Below are positions 36,107-44,837 of a DNA stretch of 64,000 nt, piece after piece. The notes below the pieces were generated by a model, which saw only the letters and a program-made list of their open reading frames with translations, made no database searches and had not been told where the DNA came from. Source of the stretch: Telluria beijingensis (GTDB lineage Bacteria; Pseudomonadota; Gammaproteobacteria; Burkholderiales; Burkholderiaceae_D); NCBI RefSeq assembly GCF_030770395.1, contig NZ_CP132480.1, forward strand, positions 474,153 to 538,152. The letters run 5' to 3'. The position numbers and the translations under genes were made by a program. Position 1 is the first letter of the stretch. Each line of letters starts with the position of its first letter.

Positions 36107-36556
36107 ATGAGCTTGAAAGAACAACTGACCGAAGACATGAAGGCCGCAATGCGCGCCAAGGAAAGCGGCCGCCTGGCCGCTGTGCGCCTGATCATCGCCG
36201 AAGTCAAGCGCAAGGAACTCGACGAGCAGACCGAGCTGAACGATACCCAGGTGCTGGCCGTCATCGAAAAGATGATCAAGCAGCGCAAGGATTCGATCAC
36301 CCAGTTCGAAGCCGGCGGTCGCGCCGACCTGGCCGACATCGAGAAGGCCGAGATGGCGATCCTGTCGACTTATATGCCTGCCGGCCTGTCTGACGAAGAA
36401 ATCGCCGCCGAAGTCGCGGCTGCCGTGGCCGCCACCGGCGCCAGCGGTCCGCAAGACATGGGCAAGCTGATGGGTGTGCTCAAGCCGAAGCTGGCCGGGC
36501 GTGCCGATATGACGGTCGTGTCGAATCTGGTCAAGAAGGCCCTGGCTGGCGCGTAA
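36107..36556 (+). CDS. yqeY: GatB/YqeY domain protein
   Basis: The 149-aa protein starts MSLKEQLTEDMKAAMRAKES and has LRLIIAEVKRKELDE-like, VIEKMIKQRKDSITQFEAGGR and ILSTYMPAGLSDEEI blocks. These match the YqeY family related to the tail of the GatB amidotransferase subunit. The role is not established, but it may interact with tRNA. Its position between rpsU and dnaG is typical of betaproteobacteria. Confidence 0.92.
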   Translation: MSLKEQLTEDMKAAMRAKESGRLAAVRLIIAEVKRKELDEQTELNDTQVLAVIEKMIKQRKDSITQFEAGGRADLADIEKAEMAILSTYMPAGLSDEEIAAEVAAAVAATGASGPQDMGKLMGVLKPKLAGRADMTVVSNLVKKALAGA

Positions 36557-36587
36557 GCGGTAAGTTATTGAGGTCGTCAGCTTGAGA

Positions 36588-36694
36588 CCGTCATTCCCGC
36601 GAAGGCGGGAATCCAAGCCCGCCGCGTGCCACCAAGATTGGTGCTGATGGCAATGCATGCAAACTTGGGTCCCCGCCTTCGCGGGGGACGACGG
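36588..36694. repeat. Inverted REP pair with CATTCCCGCGAAGGCGGGAA-type ends
   Basis: The left end CCGTCATTCCCGCGAAGG followed by CGGGAATCCAAG is mirrored at 36,664-36,694 by CTTGGGTCCCCGCCTTCGCG followed by GGGGACGACGG. Each end is itself a hairpin with stem CCCGC...GCGGG, and about 47 bases separate the two. This is a REP-doublet layout, unlike the CCCTAC family elsewhere in the window. Confidence 0.8.
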
Positions 36695-36837
36695 GAGGCT
36701 GATGGCCAGATACCCAGTACTACCGACGCGCCTGCGCTACACCCCGGCTGCGATTGAAGTTCTCAACTTGTCGCACATCAATTTGCAGCAAGCGCTGCGG
36801 TATAGTCTGACTCTAGACAAACACTGTGTAACGCCAA

Positions 36838-38634
36838 GTGATTCCGCAAACTTTCATCACAGATTTACTTAACCGTGTCGACATCGTCGATATCGTCGGC
36901 CGCTACGTCCAGCTGAAAAAGGGCGGGGCCAACTTCATGGGCCTGTGCCCATTCCACAACGAAAAATCCCCCAGCTTCACGGTCAGCCCGACCAAGCAGT
37001 TCTATCACTGCTTCGGCTGCGGCGCCCACGGCACCGCGATCGGCTTCCTGATCGAATACTCGGGCATGGGCTTCGTCGACGCCGTGAAGGACCTGGCCCA
37101 GAACGTGGGCATGATCGTGCCGGACGCCGACGACCGCATCCCGCCAGCCCAGCGCGCCGCCCAACAGGCCCAGGCACTGGCCCTGACCGATGCGCTGACC
37201 CAGGCCTGCAATTTTTATCGCGCGCAACTGCGAGAAGCGCCGAACGCCATCGCTTACCTCAAGAACCGGGGGCTGACCGGCGAAGTGGCCGCTCGCTTCG
37301 GCATGGGCTACGCGCCGTCCGGCTGGGACAGCCTGCGCGCGATCTTCCCGGACTACGATGCCCATGTGCTGGTGGAATCCGGCCTGGTGATCGACAAGGT
37401 CGACGAGCAGGGCAACCACCAGCGCCGCTACGACCGCTTCCGCGAACGCGTGATGTTCCCGATCCGCAATACCAAAGGCCAGGTGATCGGTTTCGGCGGC
37501 CGCGTGCTCGACGGTGGCGAACCGAAATACCTGAACTCGCCCGAAACGCCGCTGTTCCAGAAAGGCCTGGAACTGTACGGCCTGTTCGAGGCGCGCCAGG
37601 CGATCCGCGATGCCGGCTATGTGCTGGTGACCGAAGGGTATATGGACGTGGTCGCGCTGGCCCAGCTCGGCTTCCCGCAAGCGGTCGCCACCCTCGGCAC
37701 CGCCTGCACCACGACCCACGTGCAAAAGCTGCTGCGCCAGACCGACGACGTGATCTTCAGTTTCGACGGCGACCGTGCTGGCCGCAAGGCGGCGCGCCGC
37801 GCACTGGAGGCCTGCCTGCCCCAGGTGACCGACGACAAGACGATCAAGTTCCTGTTCTTGCCGCAAGAACACGACCCGGACAGCTTCGTGCGTGAACGCG
37901 GCGCCGAAGCATTCGAGCAAGAGATCGCAGACGCCATGCCGCTGTCGCAATTCCTGCTGCGCGAAGTGACGCAGGAACATGACCTCGACACGCCGGAAGG
38001 CCGTGCCCACGCCCAGTTCGAGGCCAAGCCGCTGCTGCAGGCGATGACGCCGTCGAGCCTGCGCCTGCAGATCGTGCGTGGCCTGGCCAGCATGACCCAA
38101 TCGACCCCGGCGGAGATCGAAAGCCTGTTCGAGTTGTCCAAGCCGGTAGCCACCGCGCGCCGCGCGCCGCCACGCCAGGGTCGGCCGGAGCCAGTAGGGC
38201 TCGAACTGAAGATGCTGCGCATCCTGGTTGCGCACCCGCACCTGGCGCTGCTGCTCGACGAGACGGCATTGACGGCCTTCGATTATTTTGGCGAAGAAGG
38301 CGCTGACCGCCTGCGCCACCTGATCGAGACCGCGCAGGCGCTGGGCGAGCATGGCACGTTCGCGGCCCTGTCCCAGCAGCTCAGGGAGGTGACGACCGAA
38401 TATGACGGGATGATCGCCGAAATCGCAGCAGAGCCCGAAAATGAAGTCGATGGAGACCGCATTGTTCTGTTAAGTTCCGTGAGGCAGATCAAAATGGATT
38501 CGTTAAAACAAGAGCTTAACCAGTTGTTTTCTTCAGGTTTGACCCCAGATCAGGTGAGTGCTCGCTACCGCGAGATTGTCGCTCAGCAAGACCTCCTGGC
38601 CCGCGAGGCCGCTGCCGAGATGGCACCCCGATGA
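36838..38634 (+). CDS. dnaG: DNA primase
   Basis: The 598-aa primase makes RNA primers at the replication fork. The zinc site is C37-P-F-H40 and C58-F-G-C61 (CHCC type). The RNA polymerase domain follows, with YDRFRERVMFPIRN-like and FGGRVLDGGEPKYLNSPETP, and the TOPRIM part has VLVTEGYMDVVALAQLGF and FSFDGDRAGRKAARRAL. A helicase-binding C-terminal domain ends the protein. The start is GTG without a clear ribosome site. Confidence 0.96.
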   Translation: MIPQTFITDLLNRVDIVDIVGRYVQLKKGGANFMGLCPFHNEKSPSFTVSPTKQFYHCFGCGAHGTAIGFLIEYSGMGFVDAVKDLAQNVGMIVPDADDRIPPAQRAAQQAQALALTDALTQACNFYRAQLREAPNAIAYLKNRGLTGEVAARFGMGYAPSGWDSLRAIFPDYDAHVLVESGLVIDKVDEQGNHQRRYDRFRERVMFPIRNTKGQVIGFGGRVLDGGEPKYLNSPETPLFQKGLELYGLFEARQAIRDAGYVLVTEGYMDVVALAQLGFPQAVATLGTACTTTHVQKLLRQTDDVIFSFDGDRAGRKAARRALEACLPQVTDDKTIKFLFLPQEHDPDSFVRERGAEAFEQEIADAMPLSQFLLREVTQEHDLDTPEGRAHAQFEAKPLLQAMTPSSLRLQIVRGLASMTQSTPAEIESLFELSKPVATARRAPPRQGRPEPVGLELKMLRILVAHPHLALLLDETALTAFDYFGEEGADRLRHLIETAQALGEHGTFAALSQQLREVTTEYDGMIAEIAAEPENEVDGDRIVLLSSVRQIKMDSLKQELNQLFSSGLTPDQVSARYREIVAQQDLLAREAAAEMAPR

Positions 38635-38694
38635 ACACTTGGCTCCGCCCTGGATCGCCAGGCGCTCGCAACTGGAAAAAGGTGGGGTGCGTGC

Positions 38695-38769
38695 TATAAT
38701 AAAACGCTAACTATTGCAACTGTTGAAACGATTTTCGGTTCAATCGGACGCGTGGTGTTTCAGTTAGCG
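38695..38769 (+). promoter_or_regulatory. Extended -10 promoter and long inverted repeat in the rpoD leader
   Basis: TGCTATAAT (38,692-38,700) is an extended -10 sequence with only a weak -35 (CTGGAA) 17 bases upstream. Just after it, CGCTAACT at 38,705 pairs with AGTTAGCG at 38,762. A nested TTGAA...TTCAA pair lies inside. This gives the rpoD mRNA a possible structured leader about 80 bases before the start codon. Confidence 0.45.
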
Positions 38770-38845
38770 AGGCCCATGGATTTGTGCCTGCAGGATGATG
38801 TAAGGTAACAAAACTTTATTTTTAACCATCGTAAAGTTAGTCGTT

Positions 38846-41125
38846 GTGACATCGAAAGCGCCTGTGCCAACCAAGAAACCCGAAACCAACGTGGCTGCGA
38901 AACCCACGAGAGCGTCTGCCGCCAAGGCGGACAATTCGCAAGACAAGGCCGAGGTTCGTACGGCGAACCCAGCGCCTGTCAGCCAGACGACCGATGCGGC
39001 CACCCTGGCCGCGATCGATACGTCGGGCTACGTCCTGCCTTCCGTCAAGGTGCCGGGACGCCGGGGTCGCAAGCCGAAAGAATTCACTCCCGAAAACGAC
39101 GAGATCGCCGCGTTGAACGCGGTCGAGCGCGCTGAACTGAAGGCGGCGGACAAGGCCAAGGCCAAGGACCGCAAAGCCAAGGAGAAGGCGCTGCTCAAAG
39201 ACGCGTTCTCGTCCGATACCGAGGCCAGCGAAGAAGAGCTCGAGCTGCGCCGCAACAAGCTCAAGGCCCTGATCAAGTCGGGCAAGGAGCGCGGCTTCCT
39301 CACGTATTCCGAGATCAATGACCACCTGCCCGAGAATATCGTCGATCCGGAAGCGATCGAAGGCATCATCGGCACCTTCAACGACATGGGCATCGCCGTG
39401 TACGAACACGCGCCGGATGCCGAAACGTTGCTGCTGTCTGACAATGTGCCGAACGTCACGAGCGACGATGAAGCCGAGGCTGCGGCCGAGGCGGCGCTGT
39501 CGACGGTCGATTCCGACTTCGGTCGCACCACCGATCCGGTCCGCATGTATATGCGCGAGATGGGCTCGGTCGAGCTGCTGACACGCGAAGGCGAGATCGA
39601 GATCGCGAAACGCATTGAAGATGGCCTGAAGGACATGATCCAGGCGATCTCCGCGTGCCCGGTGACCATCGCCGAGATCATCGACGCCGCCAACAAGATC
39701 GAGCGCGACGAGATCAAGATCGACGAGATCGTCGACGGCATGGTCGACCCGGAGGAAGGCGAAGACACGTCGCCGAGCGCCGTTGTCCCGGCCGCGACCG
39801 ATTCCGACGACGATGAGGAAGACGAGGAAGAAGAGGAAGAGGAAGAAGAGGAAGAAGAAGCCTCGACCGGTACCGGCGCCGCCGCGGGTTACTCGGCCGA
39901 GCAGCTCGAAGCCCTCAAGCAATCCGCCCTCGGCAAGTTCGACGAGATCGGCCAGCAATTCGACAAGATGCGCAAGGCGTTCGAGAAGGACGGCTACAAC
40001 TCGAAAGCCTACGTCAAGGCGCAGGAAGCGATCTCGAACGAGCTGCTGGGCATCCGCTTCACGGCCAAGGTCGTCGAGAAACTGTGCGACACGCTGCGCG
40101 GCCAGGTCGACGAAGTACGCCACATCGAGAAGCAGATCCTGGACGTCGCGGTGAACCGCTGCGGCATGCCGCGCGCCCACTTCATCAAGGTCTTCCCGGG
40201 CAATGAAACGAACCTGGAATGGGTCGACGGCGAAGTCAACGCCGGCCACGCCTACAGCGCCATCCTGGGCCGCAACATCCCGACGATCAAGGAACTGCAG
40301 CAACGCCTGATCGACCTGCAAGCGCGCGTCGTGCTGCCATTGCCAGACCTGCGCAACATCAACCGTCAAATGGCGGCTGGTGAGATGAAGGCTCGCAAGG
40401 CCAAGCGCGAAATGACCGAGGCGAACTTGCGTCTGGTGATTTCGATCGCCAAGAAGTACACGAATCGCGGCCTGCAGTTCCTCGACCTGATCCAGGAAGG
40501 CAATATCGGCCTGATGAAGGCGGTGGACAAGTTCGAGTACCGTCGCGGCTATAAATTCTCGACGTATGCGACGTGGTGGATCCGCCAGGCGATTACCCGT
40601 TCGATCGCGGACCAGGCGCGCACGATCCGTATTCCGGTGCACATGATCGAAACGATCAACAAGATGAACCGGATCTCGCGTCAGATCCTGCAAGAGACCG
40701 GCGCGGAACCGGATCCGGCGACGCTCGCGATCAAGATGGAAATGCCGGAAGATAAGATTCGCAAGATCATGAAAATCGCGAAAGAGCCGATTTCCATGGA
40801 AACGCCGATCGGTGACGACGACGATTCGCATCTGGGCGATTTTATCGAGGACAACAATACGCTGGCGCCGTCGGATGCTGCGCTGCATGCGTCGATGCGT
40901 GGGGTGGTGAAGGATGTGCTTGATTCGTTGACGCCGCGTGAGGCCAAGGTGCTGCGCATGCGTTTCGGGATCGAGATGTCGACTGACCACACGTTGGAAG
41001 AGGTGGGCAAGCAGTTTGACGTGACGCGTGAGCGGATTCGCCAGATCGAGGCGAAGGCGTTGCGCAAGCTGCGTCATCCATCGCGCTCGGACAAGCTGAA
41101 GAGCTTCCTCGAAGGCAGCAGCTGA
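38846..41125 (+). CDS. rpoD: RNA polymerase primary sigma factor
   Basis: The 759-aa sigma-70 has a Lys/Ala-rich N-terminal extension and region 1.1. Region 1.2 is [20 protein letters not shown]. The non-conserved region holds a near-pure Glu tract around residues 325-340. Regions 2.1-2.4 run from [20 protein letters not shown] to [18 protein letters not shown]. Region 4.2 is [20 protein letters not shown]. The start is GTG with a weak ribosome site. It is longer than E. coli RpoD because of the N-terminal and acidic insertions, as in other betaproteobacteria. A tRNA gene and the island follow. Confidence 0.96.
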   Translation: MTSKAPVPTKKPETNVAAKPTRASAAKADNSQDKAEVRTANPAPVSQTTDAATLAAIDTSGYVLPSVKVPGRRGRKPKEFTPENDEIAALNAVERAELKAADKAKAKDRKAKEKALLKDAFSSDTEASEEELELRRNKLKALIKSGKERGFLTYSEINDHLPENIVDPEAIEGIIGTFNDMGIAVYEHAPDAETLLLSDNVPNVTSDDEAEAAAEAALSTVDSDFGRTTDPVRMYMREMGSVELLTREGEIEIAKRIEDGLKDMIQAISACPVTIAEIIDAANKIERDEIKIDEIVDGMVDPEEGEDTSPSAVVPAATDSDDDEEDEEEEEEEEEEEEASTGTGAAAGYSAEQLEALKQSALGKFDEIGQQFDKMRKAFEKDGYNSKAYVKAQEAISNELLGIRFTAKVVEKLCDTLRGQVDEVRHIEKQILDVAVNRCGMPRAHFIKVFPGNETNLEWVDGEVNAGHAYSAILGRNIPTIKELQQRLIDLQARVVLPLPDLRNINRQMAAGEMKARKAKREMTEANLRLVISIAKKYTNRGLQFLDLIQEGNIGLMKAVDKFEYRRGYKFSTYATWWIRQAITRSIADQARTIRIPVHMIETINKMNRISRQILQETGAEPDPATLAIKMEMPEDKIRKIMKIAKEPISMETPIGDDDDSHLGDFIEDNNTLAPSDAALHASMRGVVKDVLDSLTPREAKVLRMRFGIEMSTDHTLEEVGKQFDVTRERIRQIEAKALRKLRHPSRSDKLKSFLEGSS

Positions 41126-41172
41126 TTGTTGTTGGTCAAGACTTGACGTACGCGCAGTAAAGGCAATATGCT

Positions 41173-41219
41173 CTCGCCACTTCGCTCATCCGGTTTTACA
41201 TTGATGAGCCGGTGGCGAG
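41173..41219 (+). terminator. Two-part hairpin downstream of rpoD
   Basis: The outer stem CTCGCCAC/GTGGCGAG encloses the inner stem CTCATC/GATGAG with a T-rich loop. It is followed by TTCTACTTCC rather than a pure T-run, so it is a moderate terminator for rpoD. Confidence 0.55.
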
Positions 41220-41244
41220 TTCTACTTCCACCGTTCCAGTTTCT

Positions 41245-41341
<97 letters not shown>

Positions 41342-41381
41342 GTTGCTGTGCGTTCTTGAGTTCCTTAATGCCTGATGGCTG

Positions 41382-41399
41382 TGTAGGCGCTATGTAGGC
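41382..41399 (+). promoter_or_regulatory. Integrase arm-type sites, left end (2 x TGTAGGC)
   Basis: TGTAGGC occurs at 41,382 and 41,393, 11 bases apart, in the same orientation as the three copies upstream of the integrase at 60,293-60,321. This fits arm-binding sites for the integrase's N-terminal arm domain. Confidence 0.7.
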
Positions 41400-41663
41400 A
41401 TTTTCTTTCTCTCTTCCGTTCTCCTTGTGTCAAGCAATCCTGGAAGAAGCGGCTGCGCAGTTCTTAAGCATGTTCGTTACTGCCGCAAGATAACCAAAAA
41501 CTGGAATAACAGGTTGCGCTGGGATCGTTGCTCTCTTGAATAATTTCCGTGCGGAGAGGAACGGCCCGGCCTGTTCCGGCATTGCAGTTGCGTCCAAATT
41601 CGGTCGCACATATGAAAACTTTGTACTATCCTATTGCCTTTTACCAAGTAAATTGGCCTGGCG

Positions 41664-41867
41664 ATGACCAAAAACAGCAGTGAAAGCGAAATCCTAACGA
41701 TCAAGGAAGTCGCCGAATACCTGAAGGTCACAGAGCGGACGATGTATCGGCTCGCAGCTGCTAAGGGCATCCCTTGCTTCAAGGTCGGCGGGACGTGGCG
41801 TTTGCGGCAAACCGACATTGATGCTTGGATCACTGCAATCTCGAACGATGCGGAGGGAACGCATTGA
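41664..41867 (+). CDS. Excisionase-like HTH protein heading the SNF2-Mod-Res operon
   Basis: The 67-aa protein has LTIKEVAEYLKVTERTMYRL, then FKVGGTWRLRQTDIDAWI. This is the MerR/excisionase-type helix-turn-helix used by excisionases and small regulators. Its stop overlaps the TTG start of the helicase gene (TTGA), so it is co-translated with the defence genes. That makes a regulatory or complex-related role at least as likely as excision. ORFs of this kind often precede restriction modules. Confidence 0.82.
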   Translation: MTKNSSESEILTIKEVAEYLKVTERTMYRLAAAKGIPCFKVGGTWRLRQTDIDAWITAISNDAEGTH

Positions 41868-44803
41868 TCTCCGCCTACCATGCCAAATACTATGCCTACG
41901 AGCTGACGCGGCGACACGCCGCAGATGGCGTAGCTCGGCTGTCCCAATCGCTGTTCGATGCCAGCGTTGATCTCAACCCGCATCAGATTGAGGCAGCGCT
42001 ATTCGTCCTTCGGAACCCATTGCAGGAAGGCGTGCTGCTGGCTGACGAGGTGGGTCTGGGGAAGACCATCGAAGCCGCGCTGGTGGTTTGTCAGTACTGG
42101 GCGGAGCGTCGTCGTCGGCTGCTGGTCATATGCCCGGCCAGCCTGCGCCAGCAATGGGCGCAGGAGCTGCACGACAAGTTCGCTGTGCCCACCACCGTGG
42201 TGGATGCCGTTTCTCTGCGCAAGCAGTCTGCTGGCGACATGCTCGCCACCCTGCAGCGGCTGGTTGGCAAGTCGGTCGTGATCATGTCCTACCAGTTTGC
42301 GGCCAAACTGGAAGCTGAGCTACGTGCCGTGCCCTGGGATGTGGTGGTTATCGACGAGGCGCACAAGCTCCGCAACGCTCACCGCGCCAGCAACCGTACT
42401 GGGCAGGCGCTCAGACGCGCACTACAAGGGCGCAAGAAGCTGCTTCTCACCGCCACGCCGCTGCAGAACTCGCTGATGGAGCTGTACGGCTTGTCTACGC
42501 TGATTGACGAGCACCTGTTCGGCGACGAGACTGCCTTCCGCAAGCAGTTCATGAACAGCGGGACGGGCCTTGACGAACTGCGTGGGCGTCTCGCCAGCTT
42601 CGCCAAACGCACACTGCGCCGCGACGTGCTGGAATACATCAAGTACACCGAGCGCAAGGCCCTCACCCAGCCGTTCATCCCCACCGACGACGAGCAGGCG
42701 CTGTACGAGCGCATCTCGGCCTTTCTGCAAAAGGAAGACTCGTACGCGCTGCCCAAGCAGCAGCGCCACCTCACAGCACTGATATTGCGCAAGCTGTTGG
42801 CCTCCAGTTCGCACGCCGTTGCTGCCACGTTGGTCACCATCCGCGAGCGACTGCAGGGCTTGCTCACTGTAGACAAAACGGAAGACGACGGCAGCCAACT
42901 GGTCGAACAGCTCATTGCCGAGGACGACTTGGAGCAGGACTATCTGGAAGAGGAAGCCAGCGAGGCCGACGAAGACGCTAAAGCCTCAACGCCCACGCCA
43001 GTGGAAGACAATAAGACGGGCGCGGCAAAAGATGCGCATGTCGTCCGCGCTGCTATCAGCGCCGAGATCGCGGAGCTGACCGCATTCGTCGATGCCGCGC
43101 AAGCACTGCAAACCGACACCAAGGCGCAGGCGCTACTGAAGGCGCTTAGCTTGGGCTTCAGCAAGATGGCCGAGCTGCGCGCGCCACGCAAAGCCATCAT
43201 CTTCACAGAGTCCAAGCGCACGCAAGAGTACCTGCACCGCTTTCTCGCCGCCAACGGCCACGCGGGCAAGTTGGTTCTGTTCAGCGGCACTAACAATCAT
43301 GAAGACTCTACCGACATCTACCAGCGCTGGTTGGAATTGTACAAACGCACGGATCGCGTCACCGGGTCGCCGCAAGTAGATCGCCGTACCGCGCTGATCG
43401 ACCATTTCCGTAAGGACGACGGCACCGGCGCGGAAATCATGATCGCCACCGAAGCAGCTGCCGAAGGTGTTAACCTCCAGTTCTGCGCGCTCATCATCAA
43501 TTACGACCTGCCGTGGAACCCGCAGCGAGTCGAGCAGCGCATTGGCCGCTGTCATCGCTACGGCCAGCGTTTCGACGTGGTAGTCATTAACTTCCTCAAC
43601 ACCCGCAACCAGGCTGATCAGCGCGTGCTGGAACTGCTCACTGAGAAATTCAACTTGTTCTCCGGCGTGTTCGGTGCGAGCGATGAAGTGCTGGGCCGCA
43701 TTGAAGGCGGCCTCGACTTCGAGAAACGCATCCTTCAGATCTACGAAACCTGCCGCCAGCCCGAACAGATCGAAGCCGCTTTCAATGCCCTGCAAGCGGA
43801 GCTGGAAGAAGTCATCGTGGACCGCATCAAAGACACCCAGTCCCAACTGCTAGAGAACTTCGATGAGGACGTTCACGACCGCCTCAAACTGCGTCTTCAA
43901 GATGCCGAAGCGCGGCTCGACAAACTGGGGCGCTGGTTCTGGGGTGTCACCTGCTTTGCGTTGGACGGCCGCGCGCGCTTCGACGAGCAGTCCTACGCGT
44001 TCTCTCTGAGCACGCCACCGTCCGGCATCGCCACAGGCCGCTATCAGCTCATTCGCGCCAATATTCAACATCAAGCGCAGCCGGACATGCTGGCGCACGC
44101 TTACCGCCTCAGCCACCCGCTCGGGGAGTGGAGCATTGATACCAGCCTGAATGCAGAAACGCCCATCGCCACCTTGAAGCTCGACTACAGCAAACACGGC
44201 GCACGGGTTTCGGTCATCGAGAGACTGCGCGGTATGTCCGGTTGGCTGACGCTGGTCTGTCTCAAAGTCACCGCCTTCGAGACCACCGAGGCGCTGCTGT
44301 TCTCCGGTCTCGCTGATGATGGTCAAGTGTTGGATCAGGAAGCCTGCGAAAAGCTGATGGCCATTCCAGCAGCAGACAAACCTACCCCTTTGTGCACCGC
44401 CGTGCCCGAGGCACTGCTGGCTAACAGCCAGCGCGCACTCAAAGCCACCACTGCCCAGGTCCTGGAAGCCAATCAGCGCCTTTTTAATGGAGAACGAGAC
44501 AAGTTGGAACGGTGGGCCGACGATAAGTTGCTGGCCGCAGAGGAAACCCTGAAAAACATCAAGGCACGCATCGCACAGTTAAAGCGCGACGCTCGCAAAG
44601 CTGTCACCTTGCAGGAGCAAGACAGCATTCAGCGCGATCTGTCGGAGTTGGAGCGCCAGCAGCGCAAACAGCGCCAACAAATTTTTGATGTGGAAGACGA
44701 AATCATTGCCCGGCGCGATGAACTGATTGAAACGCTACATCAGCGGATGCAGGAAAAAACCAAAACTCGAACACTTTTCACCCTGCGTTGGCAGTTGGTG
44801 TAA
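41864..44803 (+). CDS. SNF2/RapA-type DEAH helicase of a restriction-linked operon
   Basis: The 979-aa superfamily 2 ATPase has LLADEVGLGKTIEAALVV (Walker A near residues 58-75), VVIDEAHKLRNAHRA (DEAH near 164) and KLLLTATPLQNSLMELYG (motif III). A helicase C-domain has IIFTESKRTQEYL and the motif V-VI string WNPQRVEQRIGRCHRYGQ near 550-567. The last ~120 residues are a charged coiled coil. The most likely start is TTG at 41,864, with GGAGGG six to seven bases before and overlapping the HTH stop. It resembles the SNF2 helicases of DISARM (DrmD) and BREX (BrxHII) systems but sits with type III restriction genes. It probably remodels or translocates on DNA during defence; this is inferred. Confidence 0.88.
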   Translation: MISAYHAKYYAYELTRRHAADGVARLSQSLFDASVDLNPHQIEAALFVLRNPLQEGVLLADEVGLGKTIEAALVVCQYWAERRRRLLVICPASLRQQWAQELHDKFAVPTTVVDAVSLRKQSAGDMLATLQRLVGKSVVIMSYQFAAKLEAELRAVPWDVVVIDEAHKLRNAHRASNRTGQALRRALQGRKKLLLTATPLQNSLMELYGLSTLIDEHLFGDETAFRKQFMNSGTGLDELRGRLASFAKRTLRRDVLEYIKYTERKALTQPFIPTDDEQALYERISAFLQKEDSYALPKQQRHLTALILRKLLASSSHAVAATLVTIRERLQGLLTVDKTEDDGSQLVEQLIAEDDLEQDYLEEEASEADEDAKASTPTPVEDNKTGAAKDAHVVRAAISAEIAELTAFVDAAQALQTDTKAQALLKALSLGFSKMAELRAPRKAIIFTESKRTQEYLHRFLAANGHAGKLVLFSGTNNHEDSTDIYQRWLELYKRTDRVTGSPQVDRRTALIDHFRKDDGTGAEIMIATEAAAEGVNLQFCALIINYDLPWNPQRVEQRIGRCHRYGQRFDVVVINFLNTRNQADQRVLELLTEKFNLFSGVFGASDEVLGRIEGGLDFEKRILQIYETCRQPEQIEAAFNALQAELEEVIVDRIKDTQSQLLENFDEDVHDRLKLRLQDAEARLDKLGRWFWGVTCFALDGRARFDEQSYAFSLSTPPSGIATGRYQLIRANIQHQAQPDMLAHAYRLSHPLGEWSIDTSLNAETPIATLKLDYSKHGARVSVIERLRGMSGWLTLVCLKVTAFETTEALLFSGLADDGQVLDQEACEKLMAIPAADKPTPLCTAVPEALLANSQRALKATTAQVLEANQRLFNGERDKLERWADDKLLAAEETLKNIKARIAQLKRDARKAVTLQEQDSIQRDLSELERQQRKQRQQIFDVEDEIIARRDELIETLHQRMQEKTKTRTLFTLRWQLV

Positions 44804-44837
44804 ACGAAACAAACCATAGGATCAAAGGACATTGCAT

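Noticed and set aside
38837..41077. Very long open frame antisense to rpoD
   Set aside because: The rpoD product is unmistakable; the antisense frame is Arg/His/Asp-rich without any motif.
41477..41983. 168-aa open frame on the minus strand after attL
   Set aside because: It overlaps the HTH gene and the start of the helicase in antisense and has no motif or ribosome site.
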